Source: Streptomyces sp. A0958
GTDB taxonomy: Bacteria; Actinomycetota; Actinomycetes; Streptomycetales; Streptomycetaceae
Direction of reading: 5' to 3'
DNA length: 64,000 nt
Assembly: GCF_004795035.1 (NCBI RefSeq)
Contig: NZ_SSBK01000029.1
Span: 1 to 64,000, forward strand
The notes below the pieces were generated by a model, which saw nothing but the letters and a program-made list of their open reading frames with translations, ran no database searches and was not told the DNA's origin. Of this stretch, positions 8,236 to 17,900 are shown in pieces; the first letter of the stretch is position 1; every line of letters begins with the position of its first letter. The translations under genes and the position numbers were made by a program.

Positions 8236-9147
8236 TCAGCCCTTTACTCCGGTCAGTGTGACGCCCTCGACAAATGCCTTCTGTGCGAAGAAGAAGACGA
8301 CGATCACAGGGGCCATGACCAGAACGGTCGCGGCCATGGTCAGGTTCCAGTCGGTGTGGTGTGCGCCCTTGAAGGACTCCAGTCCGTAACTCAGGGTCCA
8401 GGCCCCCGGATTCTCGGAGGCGTAGATCTGCGGGCCGAAGTAGTCGTTCCAGGCGTAGAAGAACTGGAAGAGGGCGACCGCGGCGATGCCCGGCTTGGCC
8501 ATCGGCACCACGACGCGCAGCAGGGTGCGCAGTTCGCCGCAGCCGTCGACCTTCGCCGCGTCGAGGTACTCGTCGGGGATGGTCAGCAGGAACTGCCGCA
8601 GCAGGAAGATGGAGAACGCGTCGCCGAAGGCCATCGGGATGATCAGCGGCCACAGCGTGCCGGACAGGTCCAGCTGCTTGGCCCAGAACAGGTACATCGG
8701 GATGACCACGACCTGCGGCGGCAGCATCATCATCGAGATGACGAGCATCAGCGACAGGTGCCGCCCGCGGAAGCGGAACTTGGCGAGCGCGTACGCCACG
8801 GGCAGCGAGGACACCACCGTCAGGACGGTGCCCACGCCCGCGTACAGCAGGGTGTTCTTCCACCAGGTCAGAAAGCCCGGGGTGTCGAACACCTTCTTGT
8901 AGTTGGCCCACTCGAAGGGGTGCGGCCACAGGTCACGGGTGAGTGCCTGCTGGTCGCTCATCAGCGAGGTGAGCAGGAGGAAGACGAACGGCAGCACGAA
9001 GAAGAGGGCCGCCGCCACGCCGAGCGAGTGCACGGCGATCCAGTGCAGCAGCGCCTTGCGGCGTGCGACGCGCTGGGCCGGGGTGACGGGGTCACTCACC
9101 GGCCCGGCGGCCTTCGGGGTGTCGAGAACCTGCGCCACGTCACTCAC
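8236..9147 (-). CDS. csnG: Sugar ABC transporter permease (CUT1, MalG type)
   Basis: Inner-membrane permease of 303 residues with six predicted spans and the cytoplasmic EAA loop (EYLDAAKVDGCGELRTLLRV, about residues 195-215) that docks the ATPase. The start ATG 9147 overlaps the preceding permease by eight bases, which suggests coupled translation and fixed stoichiometry. With csnE and csnF it forms a glucosamine-oligosaccharide importer. No ATPase gene is in the operon; in Streptomyces such CUT1 systems share the multipurpose ATPase MsiK, encoded elsewhere (established for several sugar systems; inferred here). Confidence 0.92.
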   Translation of the reverse strand: MSDVAQVLDTPKAAGPVSDPVTPAQRVARRKALLHWIAVHSLGVAAALFFVLPFVFLLLTSLMSDQQALTRDLWPHPFEWANYKKVFDTPGFLTWWKNTLLYAGVGTVLTVVSSLPVAYALAKFRFRGRHLSLMLVISMMMLPPQVVVIPMYLFWAKQLDLSGTLWPLIIPMAFGDAFSIFLLRQFLLTIPDEYLDAAKVDGCGELRTLLRVVVPMAKPGIAAVALFQFFYAWNDYFGPQIYASENPGAWTLSYGLESFKGAHHTDWNLTMAATVLVMAPVIVVFFFAQKAFVEGVTLTGVKG

Positions 9148-10081
9148 CTGCCTGGATCAGTCCGCTGCGGCGCCGCATCAGCAGTGCGGTGAACGCCATG
9201 GCGAGGACGAAGAGAACGAGCGCGACCACACAGGCGGAGCCGTAGTCGAAGCGCTGGAAACCGAGGTTGTAGACCAGCTGCGGAAGCGTCAGTGTCGACT
9301 TGTCGGGATAGCCCGGTTCGAACTGCTGGCCCGAGCCGCCCATCACACCCGAGGCGACCTTCCCGGCCACCAGGGGCTGGGTGTAGTACTGCATCGTCTG
9401 GATGATGCCGGTGACCACGGCGAACATGATGATCGGCGAGATGTTCGGCAGCGTGACGTAACGGAACCGGTGGTAGGCGGTCGCCCCGTCCAGCTCCGCC
9501 GCCTCGTACTGCTCCTTGGGTACGTCGAGGAGCGCGGCCATGAAGATCACCATCAGGTCGCCCACCCCCCACACCGCGAGAGCCGTGAGCGCCGGCTTGG
9601 ACCAGGTGGCGTCGGTGAACCAGCCGGGGGTCCCCATCCCCAGGTCCCCGAGGATCGAGTTGACCGGCCCGGTACCGGGGTTGAGCAGGAAGACGAAGCC
9701 CAGCGTGGCGGCGACCGGCGGCGCCAGGTAGGGCAGGTAGAACAGCGTCCGGAAGACGCCCGTACCCGTCTTGATCTTGGTGATCAGCAGCCCGACCCCG
9801 AGCCCGAAGATCACCCGGCAGGTCACCATGACCACGACCAGCCACAGCGTGTTGCGCAGCGCCGGCCAGAACAGCGGGTAGTCGTTGAAGACGAACGCCC
9901 AGTTCTTCAGCCCGCTGAACTCGGGGGCGGCGAAGCCGTCGTAGCTGGTGAAGGAGAAGTAGAGCGTGGAGATCAGCGGGTAGGCGAAGAAGACGCAGAA
10001 CCCGATCAGCCACGGCGACATGAAGGCCGCCGTCCGAAGCGCCGACCGGCGGCGCTTCGAACGGAGTGTGTACGTGCTCAT
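9140..10081 (-). CDS. csnF: Sugar ABC transporter permease (CUT1, MalF type)
   Basis: Membrane permease of 313 residues with a basic N-terminal tail, six predicted spans beginning with MSPWLIGFCVFFAYPLIS, and an EAA loop EQYEAAELDGATAYHRFRYV. It pairs with csnG as the transmembrane heterodimer of the importer. The gene starts ten bases after the stop of the binding-protein gene and overlaps csnG at its 3' end. Confidence 0.92.
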   Translation of the reverse strand: MSTYTLRSKRRRSALRTAAFMSPWLIGFCVFFAYPLISTLYFSFTSYDGFAAPEFSGLKNWAFVFNDYPLFWPALRNTLWLVVVMVTCRVIFGLGVGLLITKIKTGTGVFRTLFYLPYLAPPVAATLGFVFLLNPGTGPVNSILGDLGMGTPGWFTDATWSKPALTALAVWGVGDLMVIFMAALLDVPKEQYEAAELDGATAYHRFRYVTLPNISPIIMFAVVTGIIQTMQYYTQPLVAGKVASGVMGGSGQQFEPGYPDKSTLTLPQLVYNLGFQRFDYGSACVVALVLFVLAMAFTALLMRRRSGLIQAGE

Positions 10082-10091
10082 CGTGCCGGCT

Positions 10092-11429
10092 CTACTTCGC
10101 CTGGGCGATCGCCGCGTCGATTTCCGCCGCGGTCTTCTCCAGGCCCGCCTTGATGTCCTTCTGCTTGCCCTTCTCGACGTCGAAGCCGAGGTTCTGCAGG
10201 GAGACCAGGTAGGCGCCGCCGTTCACCGAGGGCGGGGTGGTGGTGGACTTCGGGTTCGCCGCGATGTCCAGGAAGGTCTTGAAGCGCGGGTCGTACTTCA
10301 GCTTCGGCGACTTCAACGCGTCCAGCGTGGAGGGCACGTTGTGGATGGCGTTGGCGAAGTTCACCACCGCGTCGGTGTCGGTCGTCATGAACTTCACCAG
10401 CTCCCACGCGGCGTTCTGCTTGCTGGAAGTCGACGCGATACCGGCGATGGTGCCGGTCAGGTAGCCCTTGCCGTAGGTGTCGGCCTCGTCGTCGGCGACG
10501 GGCATCGGGGCCACGCCGATCTCGAACTCCGGCTTGGTGTCCTCGGCCATGCCGAGCCGCCACTCGCCGTCCAGCTGCATGGCGACCTGGCCGGTGTGGA
10601 ACGGGTGCTTGGCGCCCCACTCGTCACCGAAGCCGGTCCGGAACTTCTCCAGCTTCTCGTAGCCGCCGAGCGAGTCGACCAGCTTCTTCTGGTTCGTCAG
10701 CATCGCGGCGAACGCGGGGTCCTTGGCGATGTTCGCCTTGCCGTCCGCGTCGAAGTACGCCGGGTTCCAGCCACCGAGGTAGTGCTCGGTGGTGGACTCG
10801 TAGCCGTGGTAGTTCGGCATGAAGCCCAGCTGCTCGTACGAGTCGCCCTTGGTCTTCGTCAGCTTCTTCGCGTCGGCCGCCAACTCCGACCAGGTCTTCG
10901 GCGGGTTCGCGATGCCGGCCGCCTTGAACGCGTCCTTGTTGTAGTACAGCCCGTACGCGTCGCCCAGCAGCGGCACCGTGCAGCGCACCCCGTCGAACTG
11001 GGTGTACTCGTTCATCGCCTTCGGGAAGGTGGTGTCCGGGTCGATGCCGTCCTTCTTGAGGAACGGGTTGAGGTCCACGAACGCCTTCGACGAGCAGAAC
11101 TTGCCCACGTTGTTCGTGGTGAACGACGAGACCACGTCCGGCGCCTTGGAACCACCGGCGCGCAGCGCCTGGTTGATCTTGTCGTCGGTCATGTTGCCGA
11201 CGACCTTCACATGGATGTTGGGGTGCGCCTTCTCGAAGGCGGCGATCGTCGCCTCGATCCCCTTCACCTCGCCCGGCGCGCTCCAGCCGTGCCAGAAGGT
11301 GATGGTCGTCTCCTTGGACGCGTCATCGCTGGCACCGGAGCTGCTCTGCCCGGTACAGGCGGAGGCGAACAGGGCTATCGCGGCGGTCGCGGCGAGTGCG
11401 GCGGCCGGCTTCCGGCGGTTTCCGGACAT
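10092..11429 (-). CDS. csnE: Lipoprotein sugar-binding component of the chitosan-oligosaccharide ABC importer
   Basis: Extracellular substrate-binding protein of ABC family 1, 445 residues. A lipoprotein signal is visible: basic start, hydrophobic core and a lipobox ending at Cys25 (LFASAC). The mature part begins with the family-typical ITFWHGWSAPGEVKG. It delivers sugars to the CsnF/CsnG permeases. The gene follows the repressor gene after a 71-base gap containing an AGGAAAG half-operator at about 11457-11463. Equivalent to csnE of S. coelicolor, whose system takes up glucosamine oligosaccharides (knowledge from published work recalled, not searched). Confidence 0.92.
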   Translation of the reverse strand: MSGNRRKPAAALAATAAIALFASACTGQSSSGASDDASKETTITFWHGWSAPGEVKGIEATIAAFEKAHPNIHVKVVGNMTDDKINQALRAGGSKAPDVVSSFTTNNVGKFCSSKAFVDLNPFLKKDGIDPDTTFPKAMNEYTQFDGVRCTVPLLGDAYGLYYNKDAFKAAGIANPPKTWSELAADAKKLTKTKGDSYEQLGFMPNYHGYESTTEHYLGGWNPAYFDADGKANIAKDPAFAAMLTNQKKLVDSLGGYEKLEKFRTGFGDEWGAKHPFHTGQVAMQLDGEWRLGMAEDTKPEFEIGVAPMPVADDEADTYGKGYLTGTIAGIASTSSKQNAAWELVKFMTTDTDAVVNFANAIHNVPSTLDALKSPKLKYDPRFKTFLDIAANPKSTTTPPSVNGGAYLVSLQNLGFDVEKGKQKDIKAGLEKTAAEIDAAIAQAK

Positions 11430-11500
11430 GGTGGTGTCTCCCGGTGAAGGGGTGGGCAGGAAAGGGCGGAACGTGTACGGGGAAGCGGAGGCGTGAGGGG

Positions 11501-12736
11501 TCAGCGCGAGGTGTCGAACACTTCGTCGCGGGTGGTGGCGAGCGCGCTCTCCAGCGCGCCGCGCAGAACGGGCCGGTGGATGACGTCACCGGCGATCAGC
11601 CGGGGCCTGGACGCCGCGAGCTGGGCCAGCTCGGCGGCGACCCGGCCGCGCAGCGGTTCCCCGCCGCGCGAGAACAACTCGCCCGACAGGACGACGATCT
11701 CGGGGTCGAGCACGGCGACCATGGAGGCGAGACCGGTCGCCAGGCCGGTGGCGAACAGATCGAGCAGCCGGCCGTACGGCCCGCCCCCGTCCTCGTCCCC
11801 GTCCCCGGCCACGGCCTCGGCGGCCCGGCCGACCAGGGCCGCGGCGATCTCGTGATGGGTGCCGGAGCCGGGCACCGCCTCGTCCTCGATGCCGAGTTCC
11901 CGGGCCAGCCTGGCGAGCACCTGGGCGCCCGCCAGCTCCTGGAAGCCGCCCGCGTTCGCCTTGGTGACCTGGCGGACCAGCGGCGCCCCCGGCACCGGCA
12001 GGAAGCCGACCTCGCCGGCGCCCCCGGTGAAGCCGCGGTGCAGCCGGCCGTTGATGACGAGTGCGGCGCCCAGGCCCTCCTCGTTCCACAGCAGGACGAA
12101 GTCGTCGTGGCCCCGGGCCGCGCCGAGCCGTTGTTCGGCCACCGCGACGAGGTTCACGTCGTTCTCGTACTCCACCGGCATCGGCAGTACCGCCGCCAGC
12201 TCGTCCAGCAGGGTGGGGGAGTGCCAGCCGGGCAGGTGCGAGGCGTAGCGCAGCCGGCCCGTGCCCGGGTCGAAGGCGCCCGGCGTGCCGATGACCAGCC
12301 GGTGCACGTCCGACCGGGTCAGCCCGGCGTCCTTCACCGCCCCGTCCAGCGCCCCGGTCACCTGCCGCACCACGCTGTCGGCGCGCCGGCCCGGGGTGCG
12401 CAGCTCGTACTCGCCGACCGTCTCGCCGGTCACATCGGCGACGGCGGCGACGATCCGGTGGGCGTTCACATCGAGCCCGGCCACATGGGCGGCCGAGGCG
12501 TTGACGGCGTACAGCTGGGCGTTGGGGCCCGGGCGTCCGGCGGCGGTCCCGGTGGCCATGACGAGCCCGGCGGCTTCGAGGCGGGCCAGGAGCTGGGAGG
12601 CGGTGGGCTTGGAGAGGCCGGTGAGCTTCCCGATCCTCGTCCGCGTCAGGGGGCCGTGCTCCAGCAGCAGATCGAGGGCGGCCCGGTCGTTCATGGCGCG
12701 CAGAACGCTCGGGGTGCCCGGCGTGGTTCCGGCCAT
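11501..12736 (-). CDS. csnR: ROK-family transcriptional repressor CsnR
   Basis: DNA-binding repressor of 411 residues. An N-terminal MarR-like winged helix-turn-helix (about residues 15-75, with the helix TRTRIGKLTGLSKPTASQLL) is joined to a ROK sugar-kinase-like sensor domain with VIGTPGAFDPGTG and LWNEEGLGAALVINGR. In S. coelicolor CsnR represses both chitosanase csnA and the csnR-K operon by binding a palindrome, and is released by chitosan oligomers. The same palindrome lies 24 bp upstream of this start. ATG 12736 is chosen because longer starts would read through the operator. The classical ROK zinc-finger cysteines are not evident. First gene of the operon, so autorepression is expected. 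Confidence 0.92.
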   Translation of the reverse strand: MAGTTPGTPSVLRAMNDRAALDLLLEHGPLTRTRIGKLTGLSKPTASQLLARLEAAGLVMATGTAAGRPGPNAQLYAVNASAAHVAGLDVNAHRIVAAVADVTGETVGEYELRTPGRRADSVVRQVTGALDGAVKDAGLTRSDVHRLVIGTPGAFDPGTGRLRYASHLPGWHSPTLLDELAAVLPMPVEYENDVNLVAVAEQRLGAARGHDDFVLLWNEEGLGAALVINGRLHRGFTGGAGEVGFLPVPGAPLVRQVTKANAGGFQELAGAQVLARLARELGIEDEAVPGSGTHHEIAAALVGRAAEAVAGDGDEDGGGPYGRLLDLFATGLATGLASMVAVLDPEIVVLSGELFSRGGEPLRGRVAAELAQLAASRPRLIAGDVIHRPVLRGALESALATTRDEVFDTSR

Positions 12737-12760
12737 GATCCTTGCCACCTGCCCTCTGTT

Positions 12761-12773
12761 AGGAAAGTTTCCT
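12761..12773. promoter_or_regulatory. CsnR operator
   Basis: Perfect interrupted palindrome AGGAAAGTTTCCT 24 bp upstream of the csnR start. It is identical to the published core recognised by CsnR upstream of Streptomyces chitosanase genes. A further half-site AGGAAAG occurs at 12857-12863. Confidence 0.88.
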
Positions 12774-12866
12774 GTTCGGTGAGAGGACCGTAGGGCGCCT
12801 GCCACCGGGGCGTCAATGGGCGGCACCCCGGTGGCAACCAAAGCGTTACCTGAGCAGGAAAGAAAC

Positions 12867-12894
12867 GGCCGGGGCCCGTGGGGGCCCCGGCCGG
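12867..12894. terminator. Terminator after mscS
   Basis: Twelve-base perfect stem (CGGCCGGGGCCC at 12867-12878 with its complement at 12883-12894) around a four-base loop, seven bases past the mscS stop. It separates the mscS transcript from the csnR promoter. Confidence 0.8.
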
Positions 12895-12900
12895 GGAGAG

Positions 12901-13956
12901 CTACTTCGAGACGTTCGGCGGCGGGATCGGGGTGGCCGCCAGGGACTGCGGCGAGGTGGCCGACGCGTACGCCGAGGGGGCGGCCATACCGGCCGTGGGG
13001 TCGTCGGCCGGGGCCTCGTCCGGGACGCCGGCCACCATGCTGATGCCCGCCTCGTCCAGGGCCGTCTTGATGCGCCAGCGCAGTTCGCGCTCCACGCCCA
13101 CCGCCTGGCCCGGCATCGTCTTCGCGCTCACCCGGACCGTCATCGAGTCCAGCAGCACGGTGTCCAGGCCCAGGATCTCCACCGGGCCCCACAGGCGCTC
13201 GGCCCAGGGGTCCTCCTTGGCCATCGCCTGGGCGGCCTCGGTGATCACCGTACGAATCCGCTCCAGGTCCTCCGTGGGCCGCACCTGCACGTCGACTCCG
13301 GCCGTGGACCAGCCCTGGCTGAGGTTGCCGATCCGCTTGACCTCGCCGTTGCGGACGTACCAGATCGCGCCGTTCTCGCCGCGCAGCTTGGTGACGCGCA
13401 GGCCGACCTCGACCACCTCGCCGGAGGCGACGCCCGCGTCGATCGTGTCGCCGACGCCGTACTGGTCCTCCAGGATCATGAAGACCCCGGACAGGAAGTC
13501 GGTGACCAGGTTGCGGGCGCCGAAGCCGAGCGCGACCCCGGCGACCCCGGCGGAGGCCAGCAGCGGGGCCAGGTTGATCTGGAAGGCGCCCAGGATCATC
13601 AGCGCCGCGGTGCCCAGGATCAGGAACGAGGACACCGAACGGAGTACCGAGCCGATCGCCTCCGAGCGCTGGCGGCGGCGCTCCGCGTTGACCAGCAGGC
13701 CGCCGAGCGCGGTGCCCTCGACCGCCTGGGCGCTGCGGTTCATCCGTTCTATGAACTTGGTCAGGGCACGGCGGACCGCGTGGCGCAACACGACCGCGAC
13801 CGCCGCGATGAGGACGATCCGCAGGCTGGTGTTCAGCCAGGTGGACCAGTTCTCCTCCACCCAGCCCGCGGCGTTGCCGGCCTGCTTGGCGGCTTCGTCC
13901 AGCGAGCCGCCGGGCTCCGGTGACGGGGCTGCGGCCAACAGGGCGGACAGGGGCAC
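12901..13956 (-). CDS. MscS-type mechanosensitive ion channel
   Basis: Small-conductance mechanosensitive channel of 351 residues that releases solutes under osmotic downshock. Two to three spans occupy the N-terminal third, followed by the pore-lining helix with glycines and alanines (LLASAGVAGVALGFGARNLV) and the MscS beta domain (FMILEDQYGVGDTIDAGVASGEVVEVG, split across about residues 165-195). The C-terminal tail is Pro/Ala/Ser-rich and probably disordered. The GTG start at 13956 has GGAGG seven bases upstream; an upstream ATG in the same frame lacks one. Divergent from the HNH gene. Confidence 0.88.
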   Translation of the reverse strand: MPLSALLAAAPSPEPGGSLDEAAKQAGNAAGWVEENWSTWLNTSLRIVLIAAVAVVLRHAVRRALTKFIERMNRSAQAVEGTALGGLLVNAERRRQRSEAIGSVLRSVSSFLILGTAALMILGAFQINLAPLLASAGVAGVALGFGARNLVTDFLSGVFMILEDQYGVGDTIDAGVASGEVVEVGLRVTKLRGENGAIWYVRNGEVKRIGNLSQGWSTAGVDVQVRPTEDLERIRTVITEAAQAMAKEDPWAERLWGPVEILGLDTVLLDSMTVRVSAKTMPGQAVGVERELRWRIKTALDEAGISMVAGVPDEAPADDPTAGMAAPSAYASATSPQSLAATPIPPPNVSK

Positions 13957-14326
13957 GGCAGAACCTCCAGGGGGTGAGCGCCGAGCGGACGAGCGCTGAA
14001 CAACCACACTAACGGGGCATCACCCGTGCTCCGTTGCCGTGAACGGGGGGAGAGACGCGGCTCACCCGGGGATACGGAACGGATAAAGAACCTGGCCGGA
14101 CGCGGTGCCGTGTGGCCGATCCCACATCGGACGCGGCAGCGGCGGCGGGGGCTTCCCGAGCGCCTGTTCCGGGGCCTGCGCACGGCCCGTGCGCCCCGGC
14201 GCGCGGAAAAATCCCTCCGGCCCGTTACCCGTACGTGGTGGCGCTTCGACCAGGCAGGAGGGGAAACTGAGATCGGATCGTCCCGGCGCGAGCCACGCGC
14301 CGCCGGCGTACAAGGAGGCATCAACC
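13957..14326. promoter_or_regulatory. Divergent intergenic region between mscS and the HNH gene
   Basis: About 370 bp without a convincing gene on either strand. Promoters for both flanking genes should lie here, but no clear -35/-10 pair stands out. A short CCGAT/ATCGG inverted repeat near 14117-14131 is the only structure noted. Confidence 0.4.
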
Positions 14327-14863
14327 GTGCCGCATGTCCTGGTTCTCAACGCGTCGTACGAGCCGCTCGGCGTCGTACCGCTCCGCCGCGCACTCGTCCT
14401 CGTCCTCGAGAACAAGGCCATCTGTCTCGAGGAGTCCGGCGCCTTCATGCACAGTGCCACCCGTGCCGTTCCGGCGCCCAGCGTCGTCCGTCTCAAGCGG
14501 TTCGTCCGCGTCCCCTACCGGGGGCCGGTGCCGCTGACCCGGCGGGCGCTGTTCGCCAGGGACGGCGGGCGCTGCATGTACTGCGGTGCCGCCGCGACCA
14601 GCGTCGACCACGTCATCCCGCGCAGCCGCGGCGGACAGCACGCCTGGGACAACGTGGTGGCGGCCTGCCGCCGCTGCAACCACGTCAAGGCCGACCGCCA
14701 TCTGCCCGAGCTCGGGTGGCGGCTGCACCAGCAGCCCGCCCCGCCGACCGGGCTCGCCTGGCGGATCATCGGTACGGGGCATCGCGACCCGCGCTGGCTG
14801 CCCTACCTGCAACCCTTCGGCGCGGACGACGCGATGGCCCGGATCGACGGCATCTCAGCCTGA
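14327..14863 (+). CDS. HNH endonuclease family protein
   Basis: Protein of 178 residues with an HNH nuclease module: zinc-type cysteines in RDGGRCMYCGAAATSVDHV, the His of SVDHVIPRSRGG, the central Asn of WDNVVAACRRCN and the last His of NHVKADR. This family is present in nearly all actinobacteria in single copy; its cellular role is not settled, and it may be a DNA repair or processing enzyme. The start is GTG 14327 with AAGGAGG eight bases upstream. It converges on the secreted GH84 gene. Confidence 0.9.
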   Translation: MPHVLVLNASYEPLGVVPLRRALVLVLENKAICLEESGAFMHSATRAVPAPSVVRLKRFVRVPYRGPVPLTRRALFARDGGRCMYCGAAATSVDHVIPRSRGGQHAWDNVVAACRRCNHVKADRHLPELGWRLHQQPAPPTGLAWRIIGTGHRDPRWLPYLQPFGADDAMARIDGISA

Positions 14864-14922
14864 GACCCGGGCCCTCGTCGTCTCCGGGCCCCCGTCGCCG
14901 GTTGGCCGGGCGGCCGGGGCGG

Positions 14923-17900
14923 TCAGCCGTCCCCGGCCACCGCGTACGCCTGCACGGACCAGAGCGAGTAGCCGTACTCGGTGGCCCGCGCGTCGCCCTG
15001 GATACGGATGAAACGGGTGTCCTTCGCGTCCATCCGCACCGACTCGTGCCCGCCCGCGCCCTCCCGTAGGGTCGCGGCGGTACGCCAGGTGCGGCCGTCG
15101 GAGGAGACCTGGACGCGGTAGCGGGAGGCGTACGCGTCCTGCCAGTCGAGCACCACCCGGCCGAGCCGGACCGGGGCGGGCAGTTCCGCCTGCCACCAGG
15201 CCCCGTCCTCGGGCGGTGAGGACCAGCGGGTCTCCGGGTCGCCGTCCGAGGCGGCGGACGCCGGGAAGTCGGAGGTCTCGTCGCCCGACGCGGAGGCGGT
15301 GGCCCCGCGCAGCAGGTCGGGCCCGGCGGTGCGCGGGTAGGCCCGGACGGTCAGGGTGGTCCGCTCGTCGCCGAAGCTGAACGGCACCTCGTACTCGCCG
15401 GCCGGGGTCTCCGCGGGCACGGTGATCTCCACCGGGACCTCGGTCCGGGTGCCGCGCGGCACCGTCGTCCGCTTCGGCACCCGCACCTCGATGCCCTCGG
15501 GGGCCTTCGCGGTCAGTCTGCCCCGCACCTCGGCCGGGCGGCGGCCGGACAGCCGGGCCCGCACCTCCTGCGGCCCGCCGCCGATCACGGCGTCCGTCTC
15601 CCCGCGCGCGAGGTCGAGCCGGGCGGCGGGCTCGTCACCGAACCACGGCACCAGCGACCGCACCCGCGGGGCCGTCCCCGTGCCGATGGACGCGCCCGCC
15701 AGCGGCGGGATGATCAGGGGCGGCGCCCCGGCGACCACGGGGGTGGCGGCCGGCCAGCTGATCCGGACCGCGTCGGCCCGCAGCCCCTCGCCCGCCGCCT
15801 GGGTCCAGCCGCTCTCCGACAACGGGCCGAGCGCGCGCCAGCCCTCGCCCGGCACGTGCGCCTGGACCGTGGCGCCCGACACCGCTCCGGCGCCCGGCAG
15901 GGTCGTCGCGGTGACGGCCTCCAGCGGCCGGGCCCGGTCCAGGCGCACCGTGTAGCTGCCCTGGGCCTCGGTCACCTTGCCGCCCGCCCGGTCCGTGCCG
16001 GTCCAGGAGGCGGCCTCCTTGCGCGTCCGGTCCAGGAACGGGCCGAGCACCCCCGCACCGACCGTCGCCCCGCCCGCCGCGATGTCCTCGCGCACCGGTT
16101 CCAGCGCCAGCGACGCCTGCCAGGCCGCCGCGCCGTCGCCGCGCGCCTGGGCCCGGAGCAGATCGACGGCCAGCTCACCGGCCCGGCCGTAGCGGGACAA
16201 CTGCGCGGTCCAGGGCCCGACCTCGTCGCCGAGCCGCCCGCCGGCCAGTCCCGCCAGCTTCCCCGGGGCCTCGCGCATCCCGGTGAACGCGGCCCGCAGC
16301 CGGCTCGCCGCCCGGTCGAGCGCCTTGGCGTCGTCGCCGGCGTACGCCTTCCAGAACGCGGTGATCAACGGCCGCAGATACGCCGACTCGGCGCCGCCCA
16401 GCACCGACCCGGCGCTGTTGCCCGCCAGGGCGCGCAGCGCGTCCCCGCCGCCGGCGTCCCCGCCCGCGAGGTCGTCGATGGCGGCCTCCCAGGACTCCTC
16501 GGACCGGTACGCCTTCGGGTTCCACGCGAAGTCGGCCGAGGTGAACAGCGGGATGCGGGACGCGGACGGCTGCTCCATCGCGTTGGCCAGCAGCGCCGCC
16601 GAGCCGGCCGCGACCGCCGGGTCCCGTCCGGTGTACGGGCCGAGGAAGATCCGGTCCTGCGCGTAGTCGTTGACCGGGTAGTTGTCCATGGTCACCAGCG
16701 GATGGCGGAACGCGGCACGCGCCCCGGCCAGTTCGCCGCCGGTGATGGTCTTCGGCACGACCCCGACGCCCGTCCAGGCGACCTGCACGTCGTCCGCCAA
16801 CCGCGCGGCGAGCGCCGTGCGGTACTCCGTGGCGCCGTCCTGGTGGAACTCCGTAGGCATCACCGACGGCGGCTCCGCGTCCGGATGGCGCTCCGCCAGA
16901 TGGCGCGCCACGCCGTTCACGACGCGGGCGTGCGCCCGGGCCGCCGCCTCGGGGCCGCTGCCGAAGGTGTCCGCGTCGGCCGAGCAGTGCCACTCGCTGT
17001 AGCTGACGTCCTGGAACTGCACCTGGAAGGCCCGCACCCCCAGGTCCCACATCGCGTCGATCTTCCGGTTCAGCGCCTTCAGGTCACGGTCAGAGGACAG
17101 GCACATGGACTGCCCGGGGGCCACCGCCCAGCCGAGCGTCACATGTGCGGCCCGCGCCCGCTCGGCCAGTGCCCGGAACCCGGCCCGCCGGCCTTCCGGG
17201 TACGGGTCGCGCCAGCGGGCCTGCCGGTACGGGTCGTCACCCGCCGCGTAGAGGTAGCGGTTCTGCTTGGTTCGCGCCAGGAAGTCGATCTGGGCGAGCC
17301 GGTCCTCCTGGCTCCACGGCTGCCCGTAGAACCCCTCGGTCAGCCCGCGCACCGCGGTGGACGGCCAGTCCCGGACGGTGACCCCGGCGACCTCGCCGCC
17401 CCGGATCAGCTGGCGCAGCGACTGCACCCCGTGGAACAGCCCGTCCTCGCCGACGCCGTCCAGGGCGATGGTGCCGCGCCCCGCGACCCGTCCGGTCGCG
17501 AGCCGGTAGCCGCCGGACGGCAGGTCGGCGCGGTCCGCCGCGCCCAGGGTGCGCAGCGCGTCCGAGGCCCCGTCACCGCCGAGCCGGAGCACGGGCCCGG
17601 CGCCCGGCAGCGTCTCGTGGACGGTCCGCACCCCCGCGTCCCGCAGGACCGTGCGCAGGGCGTCCACGGCGTACGGGTCGGCCGCCGCGTCGGCGACCAG
17701 GGTGACCTCGTCGGTGAGGGCGACCGCCGGCCCGGCGGCCTCGATGCTCTGCGGGCGCGGCCACACGGCGGGCGGCGCGCCGTCCTGCGTACGGCCGGGG
17801 CCGGCCACGGCGGTGGTGCCGGGGTCCGTGGGGGCGGCGAGAGCGGCCGGGGCTCCGGCGGAGAGCAGCCCGCCGAGCACGGCCACGGCGACGGCCGTCG

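Noticed and set aside
12901..13192. Extension of csnR upstream to 13192
   Set aside because: Would read through the CsnR operator, the mscS terminator and into mscS; the winged-helix domain starts properly from ATG 12736.
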